14,271 bases of DNA from assembly GCA_937875395.1 (NCBI GenBank), contig CALNCU010000235.1:1-14271 (forward strand), given 5' to 3'. This DNA comes from an uncultured Armatimonadota bacterium. Lineage in GTDB: Bacteria; Armatimonadota; UBA5829; DTJY01. The notes under the pieces were generated by a model, which was given only the letters and a program-made list of their open reading frames with translations, was not told the DNA's origin and did no database searches. Both the position numbers and the translations under genes were made by a program. Positions 1 to 8,368 of this stretch are shown here, in pieces. The first letter of the stretch is position 1. Every line of letters begins with the position of its first letter.

Positions 1-1
1 A

Positions 2-94
2 ATAGATGCAGATACAGGCCGGGTACTCTCCGCCAACGGCAGCTACACCTGGGAGGTAGTACCGGGCAGAACCTACTGGTTCCTTTTTGAATAA
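2..94 (+). CDS. C-terminal end of an unidentified protein (partial)
   Basis: An open frame enters from the left edge and ends at TAA 92-94, giving 30 residues that finish in NGSYTWEVVPGRTYWFLFE. The alternating hydrophobic and aromatic pattern, with a PG turn before the last strand, looks like the closing strands of a beta-sandwich, such as the C-terminal domain of many glycoside hydrolases or carbohydrate-binding modules. That is an impression from a short fragment, not an identification. Only 49 bases separate it from the ATG at 144, with no convincing promoter or terminator between, so it may be cotranscribed with the next gene. A chance open frame of 30 codons is possible. Confidence 0.55.
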   Translation: MDADTGRVLSANGSYTWEVVPGRTYWFLFE

Positions 95-143
95 CCGCAC
101 TTTAAATAACTGAATGTAAATAGCAGAAAGAGAGAACTATCTA

Positions 144-2909
144 ATGCTGCCCTGCCTTAATGATGCAAACACATACAAGATAGATCTGTTCATGGATGCC
201 GGCTTTAGGCGGCACCGTGCAAGCAAGCACCTGCACAACTTCACCAAAGCGTTCGATCCGCCGGAGGAGCGGCTTGGTTTTCTGGTTGAAAAACAGGCCC
301 GCAGGGGATTTAGCATTGAAGATGCAGAGCCAACGGACGGATATATAAAACTTACCGGCGTATGGCAGATTGATGAAAGCACCGTGCCGTCGTTTCGCAT
401 GGGCAGCAGGGGCCGGGTGGAAGGGTTTGACTATCCGCTGAAAGTAAGCTTAAACGGCAGAAAGATATGGTCCGGCGTGCTGCATATGCCAATAGTCTGT
501 GCAGGCTGGCCATCCGTCTACTGGCGCATCCCGCCGGGCTGTCTGCAGAAGGGTTACAATGAACTCAGGCTGGATATAGAGGGCAAAAGCCTTCTGGTCA
601 ACCAGTGCACCGTCTTTGTGCGGACGCACCCCGGGACTGTTATGCAGCCCCTGTTCTCTCCGCGGGTATTGCTTGCCGGCAAAGAGTTTACCGTCACTCT
701 TATGTTCCACGAGCCTGCAAGCGGAATAAGCATCAAGCACGACGATGCAATTGAACCCCTCTCCGCACCGTCTGAAGCAGCTGTCGGCGAGCAGGAGTTC
801 CGCTTCAAGGCATCCGGCCCCGCCAAAGCATCCAGGCTGATCTTCACATCCGGCGGCCGGGAGCTTGAGGTAGAACTTCCGCCGGTGCTGGATCTGCCGG
901 AAGGGTTACCCTGCCACGTCGGCACAGATTCAGACGACCACCGGCATGATGATACCGGTATGATGGATGAGATACTCATGTACCTCTTCCGGTCAGAGTT
1001 GGGCGATATGGTTATGTTCCGGCCCAAGGTTAACAGAAACTGCACGGGGCAGCCCTCCGCCGAGCTGTGCCGCGCCTGGATTGATATCTGCCGCCGGTTC
1101 AATGCAAAGTACCTGCTGTGCGATTGGAGAACATCCTGCGAGTTTCCGTCAGAGGTATACGCAGAAGCGGCAAAAGACCCCAACTGCATAGGCAGCCACG
1201 CCCATGAGCCTTACTTTATGATGGTTGATAAAGCCGCTGCAAGCCCGGAGTTAAGGGATGCCAAAGATTTTAAAGATGCGCACCGCGCCTTTATAGCCTC
1301 CATGAAAGAGTGGGTTGACAGGTGCCATGCACTTGGAATAAAAGCAGCCGCCGGTGAAGCTTCATGGCTTGCCGTCTACAATGTGGAGGCAGGGTTTGAA
1401 CAAATCAATGCAGAGGCGGTCACCGGGTTCTCCCCGCATTTTGGAGTGGTCAGAGGTGCGCTCCGCGGGCGTCCCAATGTGACTTTCGGCCATCACATAG
1501 CTATAGAATGGTATCTTGGATATCCGTATGATAACTTAAAGACCCACAGGTTCAGGCTCTTTGCTTATCTAACCTGGACGCACGGCGGGCAGTACGTCTA
1601 CGCAGAGAACTCTCTGTTTTTTTCCAACAGCTATGAGCGTCACGACCCGGAGGACCATTTCCCTGCAGAAAACCGTTCCGTGCTTCGCCGATTTTATGAT
1701 ATGGTGCGCGTGCAGCCGCGTACCGGCGAACAGTGCGCAGAACTTGCCGCAATATACGGAAACCTGGAATCCATATTCTGGTATGATGATGATGTGCTTC
1801 CGGAGATGGATTCCACCAGCAGATGGGATCAGCTATTCTGGAACAAATGGGACGGATCGTTCTGCAAACCCGCATGGCGCGCGCTGGACGGGTGGCTGCC
1901 GCCCCTGGAGATTGAACCGTACAACAAGAACCGCACAATACTAAAATGGTTTGCATCAAACCCATACGGAAACGTGGATGTAATCTCTATAAACCGCCCG
2001 GCGGATATTCTGTCAAAATACAAAGTTCTGGCTTTCTTAGGCTGGAACACAATGACTGATGATATAGTAGAGAAGCTCAAAAAATATGTGCATAACGGCG
2101 GCATCCTGTTTATAGGGGGCTGCCACTTTGACCGCCGCACCCTTTCAGAGGGGGAGTATGCAATAGATACATCCGGCGCAGAGAATCTTCTTGGGCTGTC
2201 CGTCACCGGGCCGGGCGCATTGGCAGGGGATGTTACATGGCAGGGCGGGAGCTATTCCGCCGGTGAGGGCATAAGGCTCTGTTCGCTAAAACTGCACAAT
2301 GCTGAAATCCTTGCCAAAGATAAGAGCGGCAATCCGGTGCTTTTGCATAACCGCTACGGGAAGGGCGAAGTATACTTCAACAACTTCTGGGATTACCCCG
2401 CCACAAAAGAGGTAGTAGAGCTGACAAAATCCTTCCTCTCCAGAATAGGGGAGCTTGCGCAGGGTGATTTTGGACTGGAAGATGCCGGCGGTATAAACTG
2501 CTCCCACTGGCATGACCGGCAGACCGGCACACGCAGGCTCTACCTTGTAAATATCAACTGGCAAAAACCCCGAACATCCCAGGCCTGCTTAATAAGGCTT
2601 TGGGGCAGGCCGTTCCCGGTGGCTGTAAGGCCGGATGCGCCGCTTGTAGTTACCGTAAAGGATGGCATAGCGGTAGCGCCGGAGAGCCCTTTTATATATG
2701 TAGAAAACATTAGGGTGGAGGGCGGCGTTTGCAAGGTCTCCCTTGTGGGGGTGGGCAGATGCACACTGCGCCTGTTTACAGAGAATCCCAAGCTGCACGT
2801 ATTGCCCATGGATTCATGCGGCCGGGCGGAGAGCTATGCAAACCCCGTGCTGATTATAGATGTTGAGGGCAGGAAAGAGCTTGAATTCTCTATACATAAC
2901 GCCCAATAG
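144..2909 (+). CDS. Large glycoside-hydrolase-like protein with amidotransferase-like (beta-galactosidase trimerisation type) domain
   Basis: The protein has 921 residues and no signal peptide or membrane segment, so it is predicted to be cytoplasmic. Residues ~60-250 look like beta-sandwich material, including a jelly-roll-like stretch around VSLNGRKIWSGVLHM. Residues ~255-580 look like a TIM barrel, opening with CHVGTDSDDHRHDD and containing AAAGEASW (E405) and HHIAIEWYLGYP (E455), both possible catalytic acids. Residues ~595-765 resemble the flavodoxin/glutamine-amidotransferase-like fold of GH42-type enzymes (KYKVLAFLGW, then KKYVHNGGILFIGG and a YGKGEVYF strand). The rest is a beta-rich C-terminal domain. 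The order matches beta-galactosidase-like enzymes, but I cannot place it in a numbered family or name a substrate. The start is preceded by a weak purine-rich AGAAAGAGAGAA. It may be cotranscribed with the fragment upstream and converges with the AraC-type gene. Confidence 0.85.
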   Translation: MLPCLNDANTYKIDLFMDAGFRRHRASKHLHNFTKAFDPPEERLGFLVEKQARRGFSIEDAEPTDGYIKLTGVWQIDESTVPSFRMGSRGRVEGFDYPLKVSLNGRKIWSGVLHMPIVCAGWPSVYWRIPPGCLQKGYNELRLDIEGKSLLVNQCTVFVRTHPGTVMQPLFSPRVLLAGKEFTVTLMFHEPASGISIKHDDAIEPLSAPSEAAVGEQEFRFKASGPAKASRLIFTSGGRELEVELPPVLDLPEGLPCHVGTDSDDHRHDDTGMMDEILMYLFRSELGDMVMFRPKVNRNCTGQPSAELCRAWIDICRRFNAKYLLCDWRTSCEFPSEVYAEAAKDPNCIGSHAHEPYFMMVDKAAASPELRDAKDFKDAHRAFIASMKEWVDRCHALGIKAAAGEASWLAVYNVEAGFEQINAEAVTGFSPHFGVVRGALRGRPNVTFGHHIAIEWYLGYPYDNLKTHRFRLFAYLTWTHGGQYVYAENSLFFSNSYERHDPEDHFPAENRSVLRRFYDMVRVQPRTGEQCAELAAIYGNLESIFWYDDDVLPEMDSTSRWDQLFWNKWDGSFCKPAWRALDGWLPPLEIEPYNKNRTILKWFASNPYGNVDVISINRPADILSKYKVLAFLGWNTMTDDIVEKLKKYVHNGGILFIGGCHFDRRTLSEGEYAIDTSGAENLLGLSVTGPGALAGDVTWQGGSYSAGEGIRLCSLKLHNAEILAKDKSGNPVLLHNRYGKGEVYFNNFWDYPATKEVVELTKSFLSRIGELAQGDFGLEDAGGINCSHWHDRQTGTRRLYLVNINWQKPRTSQACLIRLWGRPFPVAVRPDAPLVVTVKDGIAVAPESPFIYVENIRVEGGVCKVSLVGVGRCTLRLFTENPKLHVLPMDSCGRAESYANPVLIIDVEGRKELEFSIHNAQ

Positions 2910-3003
2910 AGATTATAAAGAGTTTAATTATAGCATGCAGAACTCTGCAAAGCCTTGCTAACATCATATCCGCCAGCCCCCAGTATCTTATGAGCGATGG
3001 CTG

Positions 3004-3846
3004 TTAACCTGTGTTTACATGCATCTGCGAATAGAGCTTGCGGTAGGTGGAAGGGGACATGCCTTCGCCCCTTTTAAAAATGCGCCTGAAGTATGTTGCA
3101 TCGCTGAAGCCGCATATGCCGGCAATGCGGTCTATGGAGAAGTTGCTCTCCATAAGGAGAGATTTTGCTTTTTTCAGGCGGCGCCTGTGAATGGCCGTGG
3201 TTATTGAGATGCCTGTTGCAGTCTTAAAGATACGCTCAAGATAATCCGGATTGCGTACAAGCGCCTTTGCTATGACTGATGTGCTAATCTCATTACTGTA
3301 ATTGCCTGCTATGTATGTAGTAATCTGCTGAACAAGAGTCATTGCAGACTGCCTTGTAACAGGCGGATGGGATGGGGAGACGCATATTTCGTTCAGCATA
3401 AGAAGGAGCAGCAGAGATGCGCTCCTGGGGTCCAGGCACTTCCTCTCCTGATCGTCCAGAAATCTTCTAAAAAACTCTGTCATTTTATCCGGATCGCGCA
3501 GCACCTGTATTTGGGGGATGCGCATAATGCTATGCTCGGTTGGTTTATCGGATTTTAAATCGAAGTGTATCCAGTAGAAGGAGAGGTCCGGCGGGTAGAT
3601 GGCTGTGCCCTTATGTCTGCGGTACGGGTGAAGGATAAGCGTTTCACCTGCGTTCACCGTAAAATCCTTCCTCCCCTCACGCATGCAGAGCGTACCGTTA
3701 TTCACAAATATGATCTCGTAAGAATCTATAGTTCGCTCGGGATGCCGGCCTATCCCATGAGAGACAAAGTATCCGGCGTTCTGAACGGAAACCGCAGTTG
3801 CAAACGGTACGTGCAGGCATGACTCAAAAACCGGATTTTCAGACAT
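3004..3846 (-). CDS. AraC-family transcriptional regulator
   Basis: The protein has 280 residues, usual for the family. Residues ~20-100 form a cupin-like sensor, with the typical YEIIFVNNGTLCMREG and NAGETLILHPYRRH stretches and YWIHFDL closing it. Residues ~173-275 form the double helix-turn-helix: NEISTSVIAKALVRNPDYLERIFKTATG is the first unit and FSIDRIAGICGFSDATYFRRIFKRGEGMSPSTYRK the second, matching the AraC signature. Such proteins normally activate sugar-use genes when a ligand binds the cupin. A GGAGGT at 3857-3862 sits 10 bases before the ATG. The gene is divergent from the GntR-type regulator and convergent with the 921-residue hydrolase-like gene. Control of one or both neighbours is likely but is inference from position. 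Confidence 0.95.
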   Translation of the reverse strand: MSENPVFESCLHVPFATAVSVQNAGYFVSHGIGRHPERTIDSYEIIFVNNGTLCMREGRKDFTVNAGETLILHPYRRHKGTAIYPPDLSFYWIHFDLKSDKPTEHSIMRIPQIQVLRDPDKMTEFFRRFLDDQERKCLDPRSASLLLLLMLNEICVSPSHPPVTRQSAMTLVQQITTYIAGNYSNEISTSVIAKALVRNPDYLERIFKTATGISITTAIHRRRLKKAKSLLMESNFSIDRIAGICGFSDATYFRRIFKRGEGMSPSTYRKLYSQMHVNTG

Positions 3847-3891
3847 AATACGCCCAACCTCCAGCCATGGAAAAGCTGTTCACATAGTTAT

Positions 3892-3897
3892 ATTATA
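3892..3897 (-). promoter_or_regulatory. Possible -10 box of the AraC-type gene
   Basis: On the minus strand this reads TATAAT, 45 bases before the start codon at 3846. No good -35 hexamer lies 16-18 bases upstream of it, which would fit a promoter needing an activator. Only one element is visible, so support is weak. Confidence 0.35.
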
Positions 3898-3955
3898 CAT
3901 TCTTATACCGGCTTCCTTTATAAGGCTCGGGACATTTTCCCAGAATACTTACTTA

Positions 3956-3965
3956 GGATATATCC
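3956..3965. promoter_or_regulatory. 10-bp perfect palindrome in the divergent regulator gap
   Basis: GGATATATCC is self-complementary and lies between the two regulator genes, about 30 bases upstream of the -35 box of the GntR-type gene. It could be a binding site for one of the two regulators. It is short and AT-centred, so chance is a real alternative. Confidence 0.25.
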
Positions 3966-3994
3966 GCTGAACAGCAAAATACCCTAAAAATATA

Positions 3995-4023
3995 TTGACA
4001 ATCCACACGTTCCATGATATAAA
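3995..4023 (+). promoter_or_regulatory. Sigma70-type promoter of the GntR-headed operon
   Basis: TTGACA at 3995-4000 is followed, after exactly 17 bases, by TATAAA at 4018-4023. This is a perfect -35, ideal spacing and a five-of-six -10. The stretch just upstream (from about 3976) is AT-rich, as in UP elements. Transcription would begin near 4030, leaving a leader of about 60 bases before the ATG at 4091. It is the strongest promoter I can see in the window and fits as the main promoter for all six genes to 12751. Confidence 0.8.
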
Positions 4024-4044
4024 GGTAACATAAAGGTACCTTAT
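4019..4044. promoter_or_regulatory. Putative autoregulatory operator overlapping -10 and start site
   Basis: ATAAAGGTA occurs at 4019-4027 and again at 4030-4038, an 11-base period or about one helical turn. The second copy runs into CCTTAT, making AAGGTACCTT (4033-4042) a perfect 10-bp palindrome. The block covers the -10 hexamer and the expected start point, where a bound repressor would block polymerase. GntR-type winged helices commonly bind short palindromes and often regulate themselves. The GntR-type protein encoded just downstream is the obvious ligand, by inference. I saw no second copy of the palindrome at a promoter in this window. Confidence 0.6.
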
Positions 4045-4090
4045 GCCATATTTTGCCATCATCGTTGGCTAATCAAGTAAGGATCTGGCA

Positions 4091-5197
4091 ATGCTGGATA
4101 AAATAAATCTTGATAAATCCGGGCCCATCCCCCTCTACCAGCAATTGGAACGGGCCATAAGCGTCATGATTGAAAGCGGCGCCCTAAAATCTGGAGACCG
4201 CCTGCCGGACGGCGTCCAGATTGCCCAATCGCTTGGGGTAAGCATTAAGACCGTTAAGAATACCTTCCGCGTTTTAAGCGAGAAGGGCCTGGTGATTAGA
4301 AAACGGCATGCAGGAACATTTGTGGCCCAGCCGGAGCAGAACTCCATCCCCACAATAGGCTTCTTCTATCTGCATGAAGCGGAACTCTTTATGTCAAAGG
4401 TTGCCAGCCACATTCAAAGATACTGCGCCCTTCATAACTATAACCTCAAAATAGTAAGTTTTGACCTTGATTATTACAACAATATAAATTTGCACCAAGA
4501 GTTTACAAAGCGGAATCTAAAAGGCGCCATGCTTGTTGCCGTAAACACGGAGGGCTGCCGCAAGTCTTTTCATGCGCTTGAAGAATCCGGCTTTCCGCAC
4601 GTGCGTTTTGGCAACGCCATGTTTCAGGATGAGCTTTCTGCGCCGCTTGTGCGCGGCGACGATGCCGGCAAGACCCGCATGGTTATAGATTATCTCCGGC
4701 GCAAAGGGCACAGCAGAATAGGGCTGGCATACTTTGAGCGCGGTTCAGATGTAGAGCAGGAATATCTTAATTTCTACGACAAGAACGGATGCCACAAAGA
4801 AGAGTGGCTTATGCGGGTAAGGTTCTCCGGCCCTCCAGAGAAGTGGACGGGGTTCCCGGAGCCGGGTATGGCTGCTGATTACATAGAGCGCAACCCGGAT
4901 ATTACAGCCGTTATAGTAGAAAACGGCTCGGTCTGTGCAGAGCTTATGCAGCACGCATCAAGAGCAGGCAAATCTCTCCCGCGCGACCTCTCATTTGTCT
5001 GCCTGGCAGACTGGCCGGGCTTAAACGTTATGGTCCCCCCGGTTACAGCCATCAAGGTGCCAGGAGAGGCCATGGCGGAGAGGGCATGCCAAATTCTATT
5101 TGATATTATGGAAAACAATGCTTCCCACAGCAAAAGAGTAGATGCTCTGCCGTATGAGCTTATAGAAAGGGATTCCGTCTTTACACTGGGGCTGTAG
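4091..5197 (+). CDS. GntR-type DNA-binding / LacI-type sugar-sensing hybrid regulator
   Basis: The protein has 368 residues. Residues ~8-80 are a GntR winged helix: PLYQQLERAISVMIESGALKSGDRLPD, then the recognition region IAQSLGVSIKTVKNTFRVLSEKGLVIRKRHAGTFVA. Residues ~86-365 form a LacI/periplasmic-binding-protein-like effector domain (PTIGFFYL, KGAMLVAV, VIDYLRRKGHSRIGLAYFERG, DITAVIVENGSVCAELM, LSFVCLADWP, then AIKVPGEAMAERACQIL). This is the layout of the arabinose repressor AraR and its relatives. It probably represses until a sugar or glycan breakdown product binds; the ligand is unknown. AAGG at 4079-4082 gives a well-placed ribosome site. It is the first gene of the operon, directly behind a strong promoter and repeated operator-like sites, so autorepression of the whole operon is likely. 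Confidence 0.95.
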   Translation: MLDKINLDKSGPIPLYQQLERAISVMIESGALKSGDRLPDGVQIAQSLGVSIKTVKNTFRVLSEKGLVIRKRHAGTFVAQPEQNSIPTIGFFYLHEAELFMSKVASHIQRYCALHNYNLKIVSFDLDYYNNINLHQEFTKRNLKGAMLVAVNTEGCRKSFHALEESGFPHVRFGNAMFQDELSAPLVRGDDAGKTRMVIDYLRRKGHSRIGLAYFERGSDVEQEYLNFYDKNGCHKEEWLMRVRFSGPPEKWTGFPEPGMAADYIERNPDITAVIVENGSVCAELMQHASRAGKSLPRDLSFVCLADWPGLNVMVPPVTAIKVPGEAMAERACQILFDIMENNASHSKRVDALPYELIERDSVFTLGL

Positions 5198-5253
5198 ATT
5201 TGGCCCTTTGATATATAGCGAGTAATCAAAATACGTATGCAAAGGAGAAGAGA

Positions 5254-5928
5254 ATGAAAGCAAAGGGGTTTACGCTTATAGAATTACTAGTTGTTATAGC
5301 TATCATAGCTATACTTGCTGCGATACTATTTCCGGTCTTTGCAAAAGCAAGGGAGAAGGCCCGCCAGGCAAGCTGTGCCAGCAATCTAAGGCAGCTGGGC
5401 ATAGCTATAATGATGTATGCGCAGGATTATGCCGGCGAAGACGGCGAAAAACTGCCGTGCGTCTGCCTGGGTGAAGACGGCTCCTGCAACGTATCGGATG
5501 CGCCTAATGTAGACTGCCCGTTTAGCTATTGGTATACATTCAGGCCTGTTCTGGTGCCGTATCTCAGCAGTAAATCTATAAATACGTGTTGGAACTGTCC
5601 CAGTGCTGTTTCACAGAACGCCAAGTATGGCGTAAATGATGCCTCCACCTGGAGCAGGTCTACCTACTATATATGCACCATAGGCATAAACTACAATCGC
5701 ACCCCCAGCGCCAGAGTGCTGAATACCGGAAACGATGCCGGATATTGGATAATGGCGGACGATTATACGTCCGATGGTGGAAACCATGAAGCGGGACAGA
5801 ACGTTCTGTATCTGGGCGGGCATGTAAGATTTGTGCCCAGGGGAACAAATCCTCCTGTCGGCCAGGTGTATAATATAAACACCCCCGTATCTATCAAGAG
5901 TTTTACCGATTATCGGTTGCGATACTAA
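5254..5928 (+). CDS. Prepilin-type (type II/IV pseudopilin-like) protein, DUF1559-like
   Basis: The protein has 224 residues. It starts MKAKG, with the prepilin peptidase cut expected after G5, then FTLIELLVVIAIIAILAAILFPVF; F6 becomes the methylated N-terminus and E10 is the conserved +5 glutamate. The hydrophobic helix anchors it in the inner membrane before assembly. The mature part has eight cysteines, including CWNC (112-115), which suits an oxidised exterior. Near the C-terminus NHEAGQNVLYLGGHVRF matches the H-X9-DG processing-associated motif, except that the usual aspartate is glycine (H178, G188-G189). AAAGGAG at 5241-5247, six bases before the ATG, is a strong ribosome site. Such genes are numerous in Armatimonadota and Planctomycetota-type genomes and their job is mostly unknown. 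Here it sits second in a glycan operon, so a surface role in glycan handling is possible. Confidence 0.93.
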   Translation: MKAKGFTLIELLVVIAIIAILAAILFPVFAKAREKARQASCASNLRQLGIAIMMYAQDYAGEDGEKLPCVCLGEDGSCNVSDAPNVDCPFSYWYTFRPVLVPYLSSKSINTCWNCPSAVSQNAKYGVNDASTWSRSTYYICTIGINYNRTPSARVLNTGNDAGYWIMADDYTSDGGNHEAGQNVLYLGGHVRFVPRGTNPPVGQVYNINTPVSIKSFTDYRLRY

Positions 5929-5966
5929 AAAACGGCTTTTAAATCAGGATAGGAAAGGAAAAGTTG

Positions 5967-8327
5967 ATGGTGAATAGAATTGTTCTAACGGCGGTATCGT
6001 GCGCCCTGCTGTTAGCCACATGCTGCGCCTCCCTATTGGGAAGCCAGATGCCCTTGATATGCGCAAACTATACCAGTACGCCGCCCTCTATTGACGGCAC
6101 TATAGGCCCGGAGTGGACTAATTCGCCGTCGTATGACAGCTTTATGCTCTTCAATGGCAATAAACCATCTGTGCCTACAACTTTAAGGCTCCTCTATGAT
6201 GAGAAGAACCTCTACATCCTCTACCGCTGCACAGAGCCCAAGATTAAGGAGCTAAAGACGCAGCCCCGTCAGCATAAAGGCGATGTTTGGAGAGACGATT
6301 CCGTCGATTTCTTTTTGATCCCTGTTCCCGGCAGCACCACTCCGGTGGGCTACCATTTTATAGCCAACGCCAGCGGAAGCACATATAATGAGAAGATCTC
6401 TTACCCCCGCAACATAGATGCCGCCTGGGACGCCCCCTGGAAGGCTGTCGCAAGCACGGATTCCCAGGGCTGGACGCTTTCTATGGAGATCCCCTGGTCT
6501 GCTCTGGGGCTTGCCGGGCCGCCTGCGGGGGGATGCATAGAGGGAAACTTTGGGCGCGTACGCAAGCCGGTACCAGAGAATTCCGCCCTGTATCCATCCG
6601 GCGGGTTTCAGAACATAAATAACAAGGTGGTCATAAAGCTGGCAAAAAGCGCCCCCGGAATTCAGGGGCCTGCCTGGTCTCAGGACGAAAAGGACGGCAG
6701 ACTCAACGCCGAGTTCAGCCTGCTGAACCCCTTCAGGCAGGATACCGCCCAGTTGGAAGTGCGGGGCGCCGGCGCCAGACTGGCTGCAAAGAACGTGAAC
6801 ATGATTGGCGGGAAAGCCGTCCCGGTGAAGCTTTCCATGCCCGCGCCGGATAATCCGGAGGGCTGCCCCGTGCAGTTGCTTGTAAAATCCAGTAACGGAA
6901 AGGATATCTACTTTGCCTCTGTGCCATTCATGGCCGCGGGTGCAAAGAAAGACCTGGCCCTGGATGTTGAACAGCTCTACTACTATCCTGGAGAGAACCC
7001 GGTAATAAAGGTAAACTCTAGGGTCACCGGCAAATTAGAGCTTAAAGTTGTAAAAAAGGGTTCCAATAACGTAGTCTCCAAAAAAGAGCTTGTTCTTAAA
7101 CCCGGCGCCGTAGAGGTGAAATTGAACGGCAGCGATATAAAGAGTGAGGGCGATTATACGGTTATTGGGACTGTAAAGGGGAAGAAGGAGACCATTGGGT
7201 TTGGCATAGTTCCACCGGCCAGGTGGCCCAGGGTGGATGTGAAGAACGTCTCGCTGGGCGCAGAAGGAACCATACTTGTGAACGGCAGCCCGTATTTCCC
7301 CGTAGATATGTACCATGCCCTGGTGGAAGATTACCCTGATATGGCCTACCTGGGATTCAACACCGTGAGCTCCGGGTGGAATACGCTGGATGTGCTTCTA
7401 AAGGAACTGGATGCCGCCCATGCAAATGGAATTCTCTGTAATCTGGGCATGCCGGACAGGGGTTACGGCGACCGCCTGGCCAAGAGAGAAACCTACAAGG
7501 CAAAGGTAGAAGGGATCAAGAACCATCCTGCTCTGCTGCTTTACCACCTGGTTGATGAGCCGGCAGTCTCCTTCTATCCCACGCTTGAGAAGGGCTACCG
7601 GTACATAAAAGAGCTGGACGGCAACCATCTGCAATATTGTACCCTGCCCAACTTTATGGGATATCCTGATTACATTATAGATTCTGCAGGGCGAAACAGA
7701 GACATCTATGCCCCGGATATCTATCCGTTTGATTGCTATCCCGTGACGGCGGTTTCGGATGGAATGAGAATCTGCACGGCCGCCGCAAAACGTGCCGGTT
7801 GGAGCAAGGGCGTTATATACGTAGGTCCGTGCTTTGAGTGGCTCCCCACATACCGCATGCCTAAGCCGGATGAACTGCGGCTGGTGACATATCTGGCTGT
7901 CATCAACGGCACAAAGGGGCTCTCCTGGTATTCCTACCGGGAACCCGGGCTAGAAAAAGCGGGGGTTGGCTACGGCCTCCATATGCCCTGCGCTACAAAG
8001 ATTAGAAGCTGCTTCAAGCGGCTGAACAGTGAACTTTGCAGGCTGTACCCGGCTATCTGCGCGCCCACGCCGGCGCAGGTCTTTCAGGCTAAACCGGTAG
8101 AGGGGCTGGAGTTTGTGCTTAAAGAGGGCAGGGATGCCTGGTATCTCATTGCTGCCAATACAGATACAAAGGCCAAGAATATAACCTTCTCACAAAAAGA
8201 GAAGACTATATCAGATAGACAGGTGGAGGTCTTTTCTGAATATAGAAGCCTTAAAATGGCAGGCGGAGCATTCACAGATTCGTTTGAGCCGTATGCGGTT
8301 CATATCTATAAAATCAGTAAGCCGTAA
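5967..8327 (+). CDS. Exported protein with CBM9-like domain and glycoside-hydrolase-like TIM barrel
   Basis: The ATG at 5967 lies seven bases after AAAGGA (5954-5959) and gives 786 residues; TTG 5964 and GTG 5970 are adjacent in-frame alternatives. Residues 1-26 are a Sec signal peptide (MVNRIVLTAVSCALLLATCC...). A lipoprotein cut is less likely because no proper lipobox precedes a cysteine. Residues ~33-225 resemble carbohydrate-binding family 9: PPSIDGTIGPEW, LRLLYDEKNLYILYRCTEP and VWRDDSVDFFL are typical. Residues ~235-420 are beta-rich linker domains. Residues ~435-690 look like a clan-A-type barrel (ILVNGSPYFPVDMYH, LGFNTVSSGW, LLYHLVDEPA). E531 in VDEP is the likely acid/base, and E624 in PCFEW a possible partner. 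A small beta domain closes it. It probably binds and cleaves a polysaccharide outside the inner membrane; the substrate and exact GH family are not identifiable by eye. Confidence 0.88.
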   Translation: MVNRIVLTAVSCALLLATCCASLLGSQMPLICANYTSTPPSIDGTIGPEWTNSPSYDSFMLFNGNKPSVPTTLRLLYDEKNLYILYRCTEPKIKELKTQPRQHKGDVWRDDSVDFFLIPVPGSTTPVGYHFIANASGSTYNEKISYPRNIDAAWDAPWKAVASTDSQGWTLSMEIPWSALGLAGPPAGGCIEGNFGRVRKPVPENSALYPSGGFQNINNKVVIKLAKSAPGIQGPAWSQDEKDGRLNAEFSLLNPFRQDTAQLEVRGAGARLAAKNVNMIGGKAVPVKLSMPAPDNPEGCPVQLLVKSSNGKDIYFASVPFMAAGAKKDLALDVEQLYYYPGENPVIKVNSRVTGKLELKVVKKGSNNVVSKKELVLKPGAVEVKLNGSDIKSEGDYTVIGTVKGKKETIGFGIVPPARWPRVDVKNVSLGAEGTILVNGSPYFPVDMYHALVEDYPDMAYLGFNTVSSGWNTLDVLLKELDAAHANGILCNLGMPDRGYGDRLAKRETYKAKVEGIKNHPALLLYHLVDEPAVSFYPTLEKGYRYIKELDGNHLQYCTLPNFMGYPDYIIDSAGRNRDIYAPDIYPFDCYPVTAVSDGMRICTAAAKRAGWSKGVIYVGPCFEWLPTYRMPKPDELRLVTYLAVINGTKGLSWYSYREPGLEKAGVGYGLHMPCATKIRSCFKRLNSELCRLYPAICAPTPAQVFQAKPVEGLEFVLKEGRDAWYLIAANTDTKAKNITFSQKEKTISDRQVEVFSEYRSLKMAGGAFTDSFEPYAVHIYKISKP

Positions 8328-8368
8328 ACTTTGGCAAGCATAGAAATCTATATCGGAGGCAGATACGT

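Noticed and set aside
554..1189. Minus-strand open frame of 211 codons inside the 921-residue gene
   Set aside because: It lies wholly antisense to a well-supported coding frame, has low-complexity Ser/Arg/Pro-rich translation and no recognisable domain.
2936..2949. Hairpin TGCAG-AACT-CTGCA between the convergent 921-residue gene and AraC-type gene as a terminator
   Set aside because: Only a 5-bp stem and no T-run on either strand; too weak to call.
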